Source of the DNA: Roseburia inulinivorans DSM 16841
GTDB taxonomy: Bacteria > Bacillota > Clostridia > Lachnospirales > Lachnospiraceae
Length of the DNA stretch: 64,000 nt
Direction of reading: 5' to 3'
NCBI RefSeq assembly: GCF_000174195.1
Contig: NZ_ACFY01000062.1
Span: forward strand, 1 to 64,000
The notes below the pieces were generated by a model. The model did no database searches and was not told the origin of the DNA. It saw nothing but the letters and a program-made list of their open reading frames with translations. Shown here piece after piece: positions 36,656 to 45,662 of the stretch. Within the stretch, counting starts at the first letter, position 1, and each line of letters begins with the position of its first letter. The position numbers were made by a program, and so were the translations under genes.

Positions 36656-37867
36656 ATGGCAGTAAAAGAGCAGGATGTTGAATTAATCGTAAGACAGATC
36701 CTGGATCAGATGTCTGGAAGTACTGCAGGTGCAGCACCGGCAGCTAAGGCATCCGGAACCGGAATTCCTTCTACCGCACATGTAGCTATGCTTACTGAGT
36801 TAGAGAAATTTGAGATTAAAGAATTTCCTATGCCGGAAGTAGGGGATGATGATATCCTTGTTAAAGTAGAAGGTTGTGGTGTTTGTGGTACAGACGCACA
36901 CGAATTTAAAAGAGATCCATTCAGCCTGATCCCGGTTGCATTAGGACATGAAGGAACCGGCGAGATCGTTAAAATGGGTAAAAATGTTAAAAAAGACTCA
37001 GCAGGAAAAGATCTTCACCTTGGTGATAAAGTTGTTACCTGTATGATCTTCAAAGATAACCCGGATATTACAATGTTCGATCTGAACAAACAGAACGTAG
37101 GAGGAGCCGACGTTTACGGATTACTTCCGGATGATGATATTCATTTGAACGGCTGGTTCTCTGATTACATTTTAGTACGTGGTGGATCTACCGTATTTAA
37201 TGTAAGTGATTTAGACTTAGATTCCAGAATCCTGATCGAGCCTTGTGCTGTATTAGTTCATGCAGTAGAAAGAGCAAAGACAACCGGAATCCTTCGTTTT
37301 AACAGCCGCGTAGTTGTTCAGGGATGCGGACCGATCGGTTTGATCTGTATCGCAGTTCTCCGTACAATGGGTATTGAAAACATTACAGCAGTAGATGGCA
37401 ACCAGGCAAGACTTGATTTTGCTTTAAGAATGGGAGCAACAAAGACAGTAAACTTTATGGAACATAAAGGAATTGAAGAGCTGACAAAAGCAGTAGAAGA
37501 TTCCTTTGACGGACATCTGGCAGATTTTGCATTCCAGTGTACAGGAAATCCAAAAGCACATGCTAACATTTACAAATTCATCCGCAATGGTGGAGGACTT
37601 TGTGAATTGGGATTCTTCATCAACGGTGGTGATGCACAGATCAATCCACATTTTGACTTATGTTCAAAAGAGATCACATTAGTAGGATCCTGGGTATACA
37701 CTTTAAGAGATTATGCAACTACATTCGATTTCTTAAAGAGAGCAAAAGGCATCGGACTTCCAATGGCAGACTTAATTACTGACAAATATCCATTAGAAGA
37801 AATTAACGAAGCATTAAAGAAGAACCTGGAAATGACTGGACTTAAAATTGCGGTTGTCAATAAATAG
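36656..37867 (+). CDS. Zn-dependent alcohol dehydrogenase with encapsulation peptide
   Basis: This 403-residue medium-chain dehydrogenase has an N-terminal amphipathic helix (QDVELIVRQILDQM), an Ala/Gly-rich linker to about residue 40, and then the GroES domain with GCGVCGTDAHEF and GHEGTGE (catalytic Zn). Its NAD motif is VVQGCGPIGLICIAVL. It replaces the iron-type PduQ and would recycle NADH by reducing propanal to propanol, or lactaldehyde to propanediol. The start follows AAGGAGAG. Confidence 0.85.
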   Translation: MAVKEQDVELIVRQILDQMSGSTAGAAPAAKASGTGIPSTAHVAMLTELEKFEIKEFPMPEVGDDDILVKVEGCGVCGTDAHEFKRDPFSLIPVALGHEGTGEIVKMGKNVKKDSAGKDLHLGDKVVTCMIFKDNPDITMFDLNKQNVGGADVYGLLPDDDIHLNGWFSDYILVRGGSTVFNVSDLDLDSRILIEPCAVLVHAVERAKTTGILRFNSRVVVQGCGPIGLICIAVLRTMGIENITAVDGNQARLDFALRMGATKTVNFMEHKGIEELTKAVEDSFDGHLADFAFQCTGNPKAHANIYKFIRNGGGLCELGFFINGGDAQINPHFDLCSKEITLVGSWVYTLRDYATTFDFLKRAKGIGLPMADLITDKYPLEEINEALKKNLEMTGLKIAVVNK

Positions 37868-37888
37868 GGTATTCGGAAAGGATAGATC

Positions 37889-38227
37889 ATGGAAAATCTG
37901 ACAACACGTGACAATCAGGAAGCGGTAGGTTTGTTAGAGGTATTTGGGCTTGTTTGTGCTTTCCTTGCAGCAGATGCAGGATGTAAGGCAGCAAATGTAC
38001 ACCTTCAGGTATTTGACAAGAACAAACCGGCAAATGCAGATGCTTTACCGGTACCACTTTTGGTTACTATCAAATTCAGAGGCAGTATCGCTGATGTGGA
38101 AGAGGCAATGCGGGCAGCAGAGGCAGTCGCAGCGGCTCATACAGGTATTGTATCCAAATATATTATTCCAAGACCTACAGAGGACACAGAGAAAATGTTG
38201 ACGGTCAGCGCACTTGATAAAAACTAA
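37889..38227 (+). CDS. BMC-domain shell protein, divergent
   Basis: This 112-residue single BMC-domain protein has AVGLLEVFGLVCAFLAADAG and KYIIPRPTEDTEKML, the typical shell start and end. Between strands 2 and 3 it has a longer loop (VFDKNKPANADALPVPLL) than PduA types, which could change the pore side. It sits between the dehydrogenases and the PduA-like genes, so it probably forms minor hexamers in the shell. Confidence 0.8.
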   Translation: MENLTTRDNQEAVGLLEVFGLVCAFLAADAGCKAANVHLQVFDKNKPANADALPVPLLVTIKFRGSIADVEEAMRAAEAVAAAHTGIVSKYIIPRPTEDTEKMLTVSALDKN

Positions 38228-38278
38228 AAAATCATATAACATAATTACAAGATAGAAATCTTAAGGAGGATTATTATA

Positions 38279-38560
38279 ATGGCACAGGAAGCATTAGGAA
38301 TGATTGAAACAAGAGGACTTACAGCAGCAATCGAAGCAGCAGATGCAATGACAAAAGCAGCTGAGGTAGCTTTGGTAGGAACAGAGAAAATCGGATCCGG
38401 ATTAGTAACAGTTATGGTACGTGGAGACGTAGGAGCTGTTAAAGCTGCTGTAGAAGCTGGAACATCAGCAGCAAGCAAACTTGGCGAATTAGTAGCTACA
38501 CATGTAATCCCAAGACCACACAGCGATGTTGAAAAAATCCTTCCAAAATTCAAAGGCTAA
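38279..38560 (+). CDS. major shell protein, PduA/PduJ type (copy 1)
   Basis: This 93-residue canonical hexameric BMC protein starts [20 protein letters not shown], continues [19 protein letters not shown] and ends [20 protein letters not shown]. The start follows AAGGAGGA, the best ribosome site of the cluster, in line with high expression. Copy 2 at 39003 is almost identical in its central part, down to nucleotide runs, so the two arose by recent duplication or are kept alike by conversion. Confidence 0.92.
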   Translation: MAQEALGMIETRGLTAAIEAADAMTKAAEVALVGTEKIGSGLVTVMVRGDVGAVKAAVEAGTSAASKLGELVATHVIPRPHSDVEKILPKFKG

Positions 38561-38620
38561 GAAATAAGAACGTGCTGTCCGTCAGATGAGAACTGCCGGA
38601 CAGATTAAAGGAGAATCGAC

Positions 38621-38977
38621 ATGGGTAATGCATATGGATTCATGGAGATCACGGGTGTTGTAGCTGCAACAGATGCACTTGACATCATGTGTAAAGCGGC
38701 AGATGTATCGCTGGCAACCTGGGAGCGTAAGCTGGGTGGCAGATTGGTTACATTGGTGATTGAAGGTGAAGTGGAAGCAGTCAGACAGTCGATAGAGGCA
38801 GCAAGCACAAATGCGATCAAGAAGCCGGTATCTGTTGGAATACTTCCAAATCCACATCCTGAAATTGTGAAAATGGTTGAATTATCAGCCAGCCGTTTTA
38901 AAGGAAAACCGGAACCTTCGTCCGATCCTAAAATGCTCGGACAGGATCCACCGGATTTTGTACCTGAAGACAAATAA
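38621..38977 (+). CDS. BMC-domain shell protein with C-terminal extension
   Basis: This 118-residue protein has a BMC domain (GFMEITGVVAATDALDIMCK, LVTLVIEGEVEAVRQSIEAA) followed by a Pro/Ser-rich tail (FKGKPEPSSDPKMLGQDPP). The basic WERKLGGR loop replaces the pore-lining stretch of PduA. It lies between the two PduA-like copies. It may be a PduK-like minor shell component, though it has no Fe-S Cys in the tail. Confidence 0.8.
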   Translation: MGNAYGFMEITGVVAATDALDIMCKAADVSLATWERKLGGRLVTLVIEGEVEAVRQSIEAASTNAIKKPVSVGILPNPHPEIVKMVELSASRFKGKPEPSSDPKMLGQDPPDFVPEDK

Positions 38978-39002
38978 AAAGATAAAATAGGAGGAAATAA
39001 TT

Positions 39003-39281
39003 ATGGCATTAGAAGCATTAGGAATGATTGAAACCAGAGGTTTAGTAGCAGCAATTGAAGCGGCAGATGCAATGTGCAAAGCAGCAAATGTAACATTAGT
39101 AGGAACAGAGAAGATCGGATCCGGATTAGTAACAGTTATGGTACGTGGAGACGTAGGAGCTGTTAAATCTGCAGTAGAAGCCGGAGCAAGCAGTGCAGGT
39201 ACATTAGGCGAATTAGTAGCTACACACGTAATCCCAAGACCACACGGCGATGTAGAGATGATTTTACCAACAGTTAAATAA
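39003..39281 (+). CDS. major shell protein, PduA/PduJ type (copy 2)
   Basis: This 92-residue hexameric BMC protein is nearly identical to the product of 38279-38560. Differences cluster at [11 protein letters not shown]-adjacent residues (MCKAANV versus MTKAAEV) and in the tail ([12 protein letters not shown]). A strong AGGAGG precedes it. Two close PduA-like copies are usual in propanediol microcompartments (PduA and PduJ). Confidence 0.92.
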   Translation: MALEALGMIETRGLVAAIEAADAMCKAANVTLVGTEKIGSGLVTVMVRGDVGAVKSAVEAGASSAGTLGELVATHVIPRPHGDVEMILPTVK

Positions 39282-39296
39282 GTAACATTTCATATG

Positions 39297-39326
39297 CACA
39301 CAGTTAGAGGCAGCTCTGACTGTGTG
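39297..39326 (+). other. strong intergenic hairpin before pduL
   Basis: CACACAGTTAGAG pairs with CTCTGACTGTGTG (13 pairs, one T-G) around a GCAG loop. No T-run follows, so it may protect or process the shell-gene mRNA rather than end transcription. Confidence 0.7.
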
Positions 39327-39353
39327 ACTATTACATAAGGGATGGTGTGAATC

Positions 39354-40001
39354 TTGAATTCTTATAATAATGTAGAAGAAATTACCAGAATGGTATTACA
39401 GGCAATAGAAAGCACTAATTCGAATAAACCTGTCGTAAAAGTACCGGTAGGAATCTCTGCAAGACACATCCATTTGACCCAGGAAGATGTAGAAAAGTTA
39501 TTTGGTAAGGGATATCAGCTTACAAAGAAAAAAGAATTAATGGGTGGACAGTTTGCATCCAACGAGCAGTGTACAATTGTTGGATTAAAATTAAGAGCAA
39601 TTGAAAATGTTCGTATCTTAGGACCTGTAAGAAGTAAATCCCAGGTAGAAATTTCTGCAACAGATGCTCGTACATTAGGAATTAAAGCCCCGGTCAGACA
39701 GTCTGGCGATACAGCCGGATCTGCACCGATCGCTTTAGTAGGTCCAAAAGGAGTTATCTACCTTGATGAAGGCTGTATTGTAGCAGCAAGACACATTCAT
39801 ATGTGTCCGGCAGACGCTGCAGCTGCAGGATTAAAAGATAATGATTTTGTATCTGTACGTGTGGGCAATGAGAGAGGTGTAGTATTAGATCAGGTAAAGA
39901 TCCGTGTAGACGAGTCTTTTACAACAGAGATGCATATCGATACGGATGAGGCGAATGCTTCTCAGGTAAAACAGGACGATTTAGCGACAATCATATTTTA
40001 A
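39354..40001 (+). CDS. pduL: phosphotransacylase PduL
   Basis: This 215-residue PduL-type phosphate acyltransferase turns propionyl-CoA into propionyl-phosphate and frees CoA in the shell. Two copies of the Zn-binding signature are seen: ISARHIHLTQEDV and VAARHIHMCPADA. The first 20 residues (VEEITRMVLQAIE) are an encapsulation-type helix. The start is an unusual TTG, behind AAGGGATGGTG. No propionate kinase (PduW) lies nearby, so ATP recovery must use a kinase encoded elsewhere. Confidence 0.9.
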   Translation: MNSYNNVEEITRMVLQAIESTNSNKPVVKVPVGISARHIHLTQEDVEKLFGKGYQLTKKKELMGGQFASNEQCTIVGLKLRAIENVRILGPVRSKSQVEISATDARTLGIKAPVRQSGDTAGSAPIALVGPKGVIYLDEGCIVAARHIHMCPADAAAAGLKDNDFVSVRVGNERGVVLDQVKIRVDESFTTEMHIDTDEANASQVKQDDLATIIF

Positions 40002-40069
40002 GAGAGTTCGGACTGTGGTTTTTTAGGCAGAGACCGGCTTTCAATTCATAAATTCGATGGAGAGTTATT

Positions 40070-40339
40070 ATGATAATTGGAAAAGTTGTGGGAAGCTTGT
40101 TTTCTACGAGAAAAAGTGAAAAATTAGTTGGCAACAAGTTTATGATTGTTGAACCGGTTGAAAGCATGAGAAACACCGGCAGTCGCCTGGTTGCAATAGA
40201 TATCATTGGCGCCGGAATAGGAGAATACGTATTGGTCGCACAGGGCAGTGCAGCCAGAATCGGCTGTGATATGGCAGATGCACCAATAGATGCAGCTATT
40301 GTTGGAATCATTGATGAAGGACAGGATTGGAGTAAATAA
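40070..40339 (+). CDS. pduN: shell vertex protein, PduN/EutN type
   Basis: This 89-residue pentameric BMV protein caps the vertices of the icosahedral shell. It starts MIIGKVVGSLFSTRKSEKLV and has VAIDIIGAGIGEYVLVAQGS and DAAIVGIIDE, all conserved in EutN/CcmL proteins. It is followed after 2 bp by pduS. Confidence 0.9.
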   Translation: MIIGKVVGSLFSTRKSEKLVGNKFMIVEPVESMRNTGSRLVAIDIIGAGIGEYVLVAQGSAARIGCDMADAPIDAAIVGIIDEGQDWSK

Positions 40340-40341
40340 AT

Positions 40342-41667
40342 ATGCTGATCGATGAACTGAAAAATATTGCAAGAAATAATGGCATAGTGGGAGCCGGCGG
40401 TGCCGGTTTCCCAGCTTATGCGAAGATGACAGAAAAGGCAGACACAGTCATTTTAAACTGTGTAGAATGTGAACCATTATTAAAGCTTCACAGACAGTTG
40501 CTGGCTACTCATACAGAAGAGATTATTCAGATGCTGGATGAAGTAAGAGAAAGCTTTGGAGCAAAAGAAGCAGTAATTGGAATTAAAAGTGAATATGTAA
40601 CTACAATCAAAGCAATTGAGGAAGTAATCGGAGACTTCCCTAATGTCAGGATCTGTGCGCTTAAGGCGGCATATCCAATGGGAGATGAAGTAGTTTTAAT
40701 TTATGAAGCCACCGGACGGGTGATCAAACCGGGCGGACTTCCAATAGATGAAAATGTTGTGGTATATAACGTGGAAACCATGTACAACCTGTACAGGGCA
40801 GTACATCTTAATATACCGGTAACAAATAAATTAGTATCCATTGTCGGTGAGATCGATCATCCACTGACAGTGCGTGTTCCATTAGGAACAACCGTAAAAG
40901 AAGCGATTTCTCTTGCTGGTAAAATAACAGTAGAGGATCCGGCCTATGTGATGGGTGGTCCAATGATGGGACGTCTTGGAACAGAGAATACAGTTATTAC
41001 CAAGACAACAAATGCGATCATTATATTACCGAAAGACCATCATGTTGTTGTGAGAATGGAAAAGAATCTTGACATTGAGAAGAGAAGAGCATCTTCTTCC
41101 TGCTGTCAGTGCAGAACCTGTACCGATATGTGTTCAAGACATGCGTTAGGACATCCGATCGAGCCTCATAAGGTCATGAGAGCGGTGGCAAATCATGATC
41201 TGAGTGATCTGAGTGTGTTTATCAATGCAGCATATTGCAGCGGCTGCGGAATCTGTGAAAAATATGCCTGTCCGCAGGGATTGTCACCAAAATCCATTAT
41301 ACAGCAATTCAAAGGCGGTCTAAGAGGTGCAGGTATTAAGGTAGAAAAAGTTGAACCGGCACCGGTATTAGAAGACAGAGAGTTAAGAAAGTTACCAGTT
41401 CACAGACTGGCAGCAAGATTAGATTTGGCAAGATATGATAAGCCGGCACCGTTTGAAGATACAACACCGGTTACCAAACTGGTTAAGATCCCGATGAGCC
41501 AGCATATCGGAGCACCTGCAACACCGGTCGTAAGTGTCGGAGACCAGGTGGCAAAAGGACAGTTGATCGGAGAACCGAAAGACGGATTAAGTGTTGCAAT
41601 CCATTGCTCTATCGATGGAGTAGTTCAGAAAGTGACCGACAGAGAAGTAGTAGTAAAAGGAAAGTAA
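40342..41667 (+). CDS. pduS: PduS-like RnfC-type flavoprotein
   Basis: This 441-residue electron-transfer flavoprotein has an RnfC-like glycine start (GIVGAGGAGFPAYAKM) that binds FMN/NADH, two [4Fe-4S] motifs (CCQCRTCTDMC and CSGCGICEKYACP) and a C-terminal SLBB/hybrid region. In B12-dependent Pdu systems PduS reactivates cobalamin. Here there is no B12 enzyme, so it more likely moves electrons across the shell, possibly with the PduT Fe-S cluster. Confidence 0.85.
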   Translation: MLIDELKNIARNNGIVGAGGAGFPAYAKMTEKADTVILNCVECEPLLKLHRQLLATHTEEIIQMLDEVRESFGAKEAVIGIKSEYVTTIKAIEEVIGDFPNVRICALKAAYPMGDEVVLIYEATGRVIKPGGLPIDENVVVYNVETMYNLYRAVHLNIPVTNKLVSIVGEIDHPLTVRVPLGTTVKEAISLAGKITVEDPAYVMGGPMMGRLGTENTVITKTTNAIIILPKDHHVVVRMEKNLDIEKRRASSSCCQCRTCTDMCSRHALGHPIEPHKVMRAVANHDLSDLSVFINAAYCSGCGICEKYACPQGLSPKSIIQQFKGGLRGAGIKVEKVEPAPVLEDRELRKLPVHRLAARLDLARYDKPAPFEDTTPVTKLVKIPMSQHIGAPATPVVSVGDQVAKGQLIGEPKDGLSVAIHCSIDGVVQKVTDREVVVKGK

Positions 41668-41694
41668 GATCCATAAAAAGAGAGGAAAAGAATT

Positions 41695-42243
41695 ATGGCC
41701 AGAGCAATTGGTATGGTAGAATGCACAACAGTATCTACTGGTTTTAAAGCAGCTGATGAAATGGCAAAAGCTGCGGATGTAGAAATTTTACAGGCTGAAG
41801 TGACCTGTCCGGGTAAATTTGTGATCCTAGTTGCAGGTGAATTAAGTGCAGTCCGTGCATCTGTGGACGTAGCAGCAGGTAAATATTCTGATAAAGTTAT
41901 GGATACCTTTGTATTAGGAAATCCACATGAATCTATTTTCCCTGCTATTTACGGTACAGCACAGCCGGAGAAAATAGAAGCTTTGGGTATTTTAGAGACA
42001 TATGATGTGGCAGCACTTATCGTGGCAGCAGATCTGGCAGCTAAGACAGCAATTGTCGATCTGATCGAGTTACGATTGGCAAAAGGAATGTGCGGAAAGA
42101 GTTATATGACTCTTACAGGAAGCGTATCTGCTGTACAGGCAGCGATCGATCACGCAAAAGCAGAAGCAGGTGACAGAGGAATGTTCCTTGACAGTTCTGT
42201 TATTCCGCGTCCTTCTGACAAACTTATGAAATACATCATGTAA
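41695..42243 (+). CDS. pduT: tandem-BMC shell protein, PduT type
   Basis: This 182-residue protein has two BMC domains (AIGMVECTTVSTGFKAADEM and ALGILETYDVAALIVAADLA). Residue 38 is a Cys in EVTCPGKF, exactly where known PduT trimers bind a [4Fe-4S] cluster in the central pore. It follows pduS and probably passes electrons through the shell. The start follows AGAGAGGAAAAG. Confidence 0.9.
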   Translation: MARAIGMVECTTVSTGFKAADEMAKAADVEILQAEVTCPGKFVILVAGELSAVRASVDVAAGKYSDKVMDTFVLGNPHESIFPAIYGTAQPEKIEALGILETYDVAALIVAADLAAKTAIVDLIELRLAKGMCGKSYMTLTGSVSAVQAAIDHAKAEAGDRGMFLDSSVIPRPSDKLMKYIM

Positions 42244-42265
42244 TTCAGAAAAAAGAGGTTTATTT

Positions 42266-43048
42266 ATGCTTGCAGTGGAAAGACGAAAACAGATTCTGGA
42301 ACAGGTCCACAAGGATAAAAAGGTAATTGTAAGTGAATTGAGCAGGCAGTTCCGGGTTTCAGAAGAGACCATCCGGAGAGATTTAGAGAAGCTGGCAGAA
42401 GACGGACATGTAATAAAGAGTTATGGTGGTGCTGTCATTAATGAAATCGGCAGTATAGATCTTCCGTTTAATGTCAGATGGAAATCCAATTCAATCGGAA
42501 AACAAAAGATTGCTGATCTGATCAGTCAGGAGATACAGGATGGGGAGCATATTTTTCTGGATGCATCGACTACAGCAGTTTTTATTGCAAAGAATATTAA
42601 GAACAAAAAGAAGCTTACAGTCATTACCAATTCTATTGAGAATTTACTGGAATTATCGGATATTTCAGAATGGGATATTATCTCGACCGGAGGTATGTTA
42701 AAAGGAGACTCTATGTCATTTCTGGGAGTAAAGGCGGCCGACAGCATTGAGCAGTATAATGCAGATAAAGTGTTTTTCTCCTGCAAAGGGCTGGATATCC
42801 AAAAAGGGGTTACAGAAGGCAATGATGAAACAGGGTGTATTAAACAGAGCATGATCAAGTCTGCTAAGAAAGTATACCTGACAGTAGATTCGTCAAAATT
42901 CGATACAGTAGGTTTTTACAATATTTGCCCACTTTCCGGACTGGATGTAGTCGTAACCGATAAGAAGCCGGATGAAAGATGGATGCAGGCATTTGAAGAG
43001 AATGGAATCCAGTGCATCTATCCGAAAGAAACAGGCGAGGCGAATTAG
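42266..43048 (+). CDS. DeoR family regulator
   Basis: This is a 260-residue DeoR-type repressor with an N-terminal helix-turn-helix (VIVSELSRQFRVSEETIRRD, about residues 20-39) and a C-terminal sugar-phosphate sensing domain with FLDASTTAVFIAKNI and KVFFSCKGLDIQKGVTE. Members of this family often sense phosphorylated sugars, here perhaps fuculose-phosphate. It lies within the operon, between the shell genes and the diol dehydratase. Confidence 0.87.
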   Translation: MLAVERRKQILEQVHKDKKVIVSELSRQFRVSEETIRRDLEKLAEDGHVIKSYGGAVINEIGSIDLPFNVRWKSNSIGKQKIADLISQEIQDGEHIFLDASTTAVFIAKNIKNKKKLTVITNSIENLLELSDISEWDIISTGGMLKGDSMSFLGVKAADSIEQYNADKVFFSCKGLDIQKGVTEGNDETGCIKQSMIKSAKKVYLTVDSSKFDTVGFYNICPLSGLDVVVTDKKPDERWMQAFEENGIQCIYPKETGEAN

Positions 43049-43114
43049 AAATCAATACAAAGAGTGAGAAGGCAATTGATATAGCAGGAACAAAAGGAAA
43101 GGAATGTCAGCGGG

Positions 43115-45646
43115 ATGGGAAATTATGATAGTACTCCAATTGCGAAGTCGGATCGTATAAAAAGACTTGTAGATCATCTGTATGCAAAGATGCCTGAGAT
43201 TGAGGCGGCAAGAGCGGAACTGATCACAGAATCATTTAAGGCTACGGAAGGTCAGCCGGTAGTGATGCGCAAAGCACGTGCTTTTGAACATATTTTAAAG
43301 AATCTTCCGATCATTATCAGACCAGAAGAATTAATTGTCGGAAGTACAACGATCGCACCGAGAGGATGCCAGACATATCCGGAATTTTCATATGAATGGT
43401 TAGAGGCAGAATTCGAAACAGTCGAAACAAGAAGTGCTGATCCATTCTATATTTCAGAGGAAACAAAAAAGAGATTATTAGCTGCAGATGCTTACTGGAA
43501 AGGAAAAACAACCAGTGAGCTGGCAACTTCCTATATGGCTCCGGAGACACTCCGTGCCATGAAACATAATTTCTTTACACCGGGCAACTATTTTTATAAT
43601 GGTGTAGGACATGTAACAGTTCAGTATGAAACCGTATTGGCGATCGGTCTGAATGGTGTAAAAGAAAAAGTCAGAAAAGAGATGGAGAACTGCCATTTTG
43701 GAGATGCGGATTATTCTACCAAGATGTGTTTCTTAGAATCCATCCTGATTTCCTGTGATGCAGTCATCACTTATGCAAATCGTTATGCGAAAATGGCAGA
43801 AGAGATGGCAGAGAAAGAAACAGATGCAGCAAGAAGACAGGAGCTTCTGACAATTGCAAGAGTATGTAAAAATGTACCGGAATTCCCTGCTGAAAGCTTC
43901 CAGGAGGCGTGCCAGTCCTTCTGGTTCATCCAGCAGGTATTACAGATTGAATCCAGTGGACATTCTATTTCACCGGGACGTTTTGACCAGTATATGTATC
44001 CTTATTACGAGAAGGATTTAAAAGAAGGCAGTCTCACCCGTGAGTACGCACAGGAACTGATCGACTGTATCTGGGTAAAATTAAATGATCTGAATAAATG
44101 TCGTGATGCCGCAAGTGCAGAAGGTTTTGCAGGATATTCCTTATTCCAGAACCTGATCGTTGGTGGACAGACAGTTCAGGGAAGAGACGCTACCAATGAT
44201 CTTTCGTTTATGTGCATCACTGCCAGTGAGCATGTATTTTTACCAATGCCATCCTTATCGATCCGTGTGTGGCATGGATCATCCAAGGCATTATTAATGC
44301 GTGCGGCAGAGCTGACAAGAACCGGTATCGGTTTACCGGCTTATTATAATGACGAAGTTATCATTCCTGCATTGGTTCATCGTGGAGCAACCATGGACGA
44401 GGCAAGGAATTACAACATCATCGGATGTGTAGAACCGCAGGTTCCGGGTAAAACAGACGGATGGCACGATGCAGCGTTCTTCAATATGTGCCGCCCATTG
44501 GAGATGGTATTTTCCAATGGTTATGACAATGGAGAGATCGCAAGTATCCAGACCGGTAATGTGGAGAGCTTCCAGTCATTTGATGAATTTATGGAAGCAT
44601 ACAGAAAACAGATGTTATATAACATCGAATTGATGGTAAATGCAGATAATGCAATTGATTATGCTCATGCAAAGCTTGCACCATTACCATTTGAGTCATG
44701 TCTGGTAGATGACTGCATCAAGCGGGGAATGAGTGCACAGGAAGGCGGAGCAATTTATAACTTTACCGGTCCGCAGGGCTTTGGTATCGCAAATGTCGCA
44801 GACTCTTTATATACGATCAAGAAGCTGGTATTTGAAGAAAAACGCATTACCATGGGCGAGTTAAAGAAAGCTCTTGAGATGAATTACGGTAAAGGGCTGG
44901 ATGCCACAACTGCCGGAGATATTGCAATGCAGGTTGCAAAAGGATTAAAAGATGCAGGTCAGGAAGTGGGACCTGATGTGATAGCGAATACGATCAGACA
45001 GGTATTAGAGATGGAATTACCGGAAGATGTCAGGAAGCGTTATGAAGAGATCCATGAAATGATCCTTGAACTTCCGAAATACGGAAATGATATTGATGAA
45101 GTAGATGAGCTTGCCCGCGAGGCAGCATATTTCTACACAAGACCATTAGAGACATTCAAAAATCCAAGAGGTGGAATGTATCAGGCAGGTCTCTATCCGG
45201 TATCAGCCAATGTTCCATTAGGAGCTCAGACCGGTGCTACTCCGGACGGAAGATTAGCACATACTCCGGTGGCAGATGGAGTCGGACCGACATCAGGATT
45301 CGATATCAGTGGACCGACAGCATCCTGTAACTCAGTTGCAAAATTAGATCATGCGATCGCAAGTAACGGAACACTCTTTAATATGAAAATGCATCCAACA
45401 GCTATGGCTGGAGAGAAGGGGCTGGAGAGCTTTATTTCTCTGATTCGTGGTTACTTTGATCAGCAGGGTATGCACATGCAGTTTAATGTCGTAGACCGTG
45501 CAACTCTTTTGGACGCACAGGCTCATCCAGAAAAATACAGTGGGCTGATCGTACGTGTAGCCGGATATTCTGCTTTGTTTACTACGTTATCGAAATCCTT
45601 ACAGGATGATATCATTAAGAGAACAGAACAGGCTGATAATCGATAG
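43115..45646 (+). CDS. glycyl-radical 1,2-propanediol dehydratase
   Basis: This 843-residue B12-independent diol dehydratase converts 1,2-propanediol to propanal. The active-site Cys is in YNIIGCVEPQVPG, with a following His/Asp-bearing loop (GWHDAAFF) as in glycerol and propanediol dehydratases. The glycyl-radical loop is IVRVAGYSALFTTL near the C-terminus. The long N-terminus (residues 1-80) is that of this enzyme class. It is extremely oxygen-sensitive, so the organism must be a strict anaerobe. The activase gene follows after 16 bp. Confidence 0.93.
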   Translation: MGNYDSTPIAKSDRIKRLVDHLYAKMPEIEAARAELITESFKATEGQPVVMRKARAFEHILKNLPIIIRPEELIVGSTTIAPRGCQTYPEFSYEWLEAEFETVETRSADPFYISEETKKRLLAADAYWKGKTTSELATSYMAPETLRAMKHNFFTPGNYFYNGVGHVTVQYETVLAIGLNGVKEKVRKEMENCHFGDADYSTKMCFLESILISCDAVITYANRYAKMAEEMAEKETDAARRQELLTIARVCKNVPEFPAESFQEACQSFWFIQQVLQIESSGHSISPGRFDQYMYPYYEKDLKEGSLTREYAQELIDCIWVKLNDLNKCRDAASAEGFAGYSLFQNLIVGGQTVQGRDATNDLSFMCITASEHVFLPMPSLSIRVWHGSSKALLMRAAELTRTGIGLPAYYNDEVIIPALVHRGATMDEARNYNIIGCVEPQVPGKTDGWHDAAFFNMCRPLEMVFSNGYDNGEIASIQTGNVESFQSFDEFMEAYRKQMLYNIELMVNADNAIDYAHAKLAPLPFESCLVDDCIKRGMSAQEGGAIYNFTGPQGFGIANVADSLYTIKKLVFEEKRITMGELKKALEMNYGKGLDATTAGDIAMQVAKGLKDAGQEVGPDVIANTIRQVLEMELPEDVRKRYEEIHEMILELPKYGNDIDEVDELAREAAYFYTRPLETFKNPRGGMYQAGLYPVSANVPLGAQTGATPDGRLAHTPVADGVGPTSGFDISGPTASCNSVAKLDHAIASNGTLFNMKMHPTAMAGEKGLESFISLIRGYFDQQGMHMQFNVVDRATLLDAQAHPEKYSGLIVRVAGYSALFTTLSKSLQDDIIKRTEQADNR

Positions 45647-45662
45647 GAAGGAAAAATGCGTT

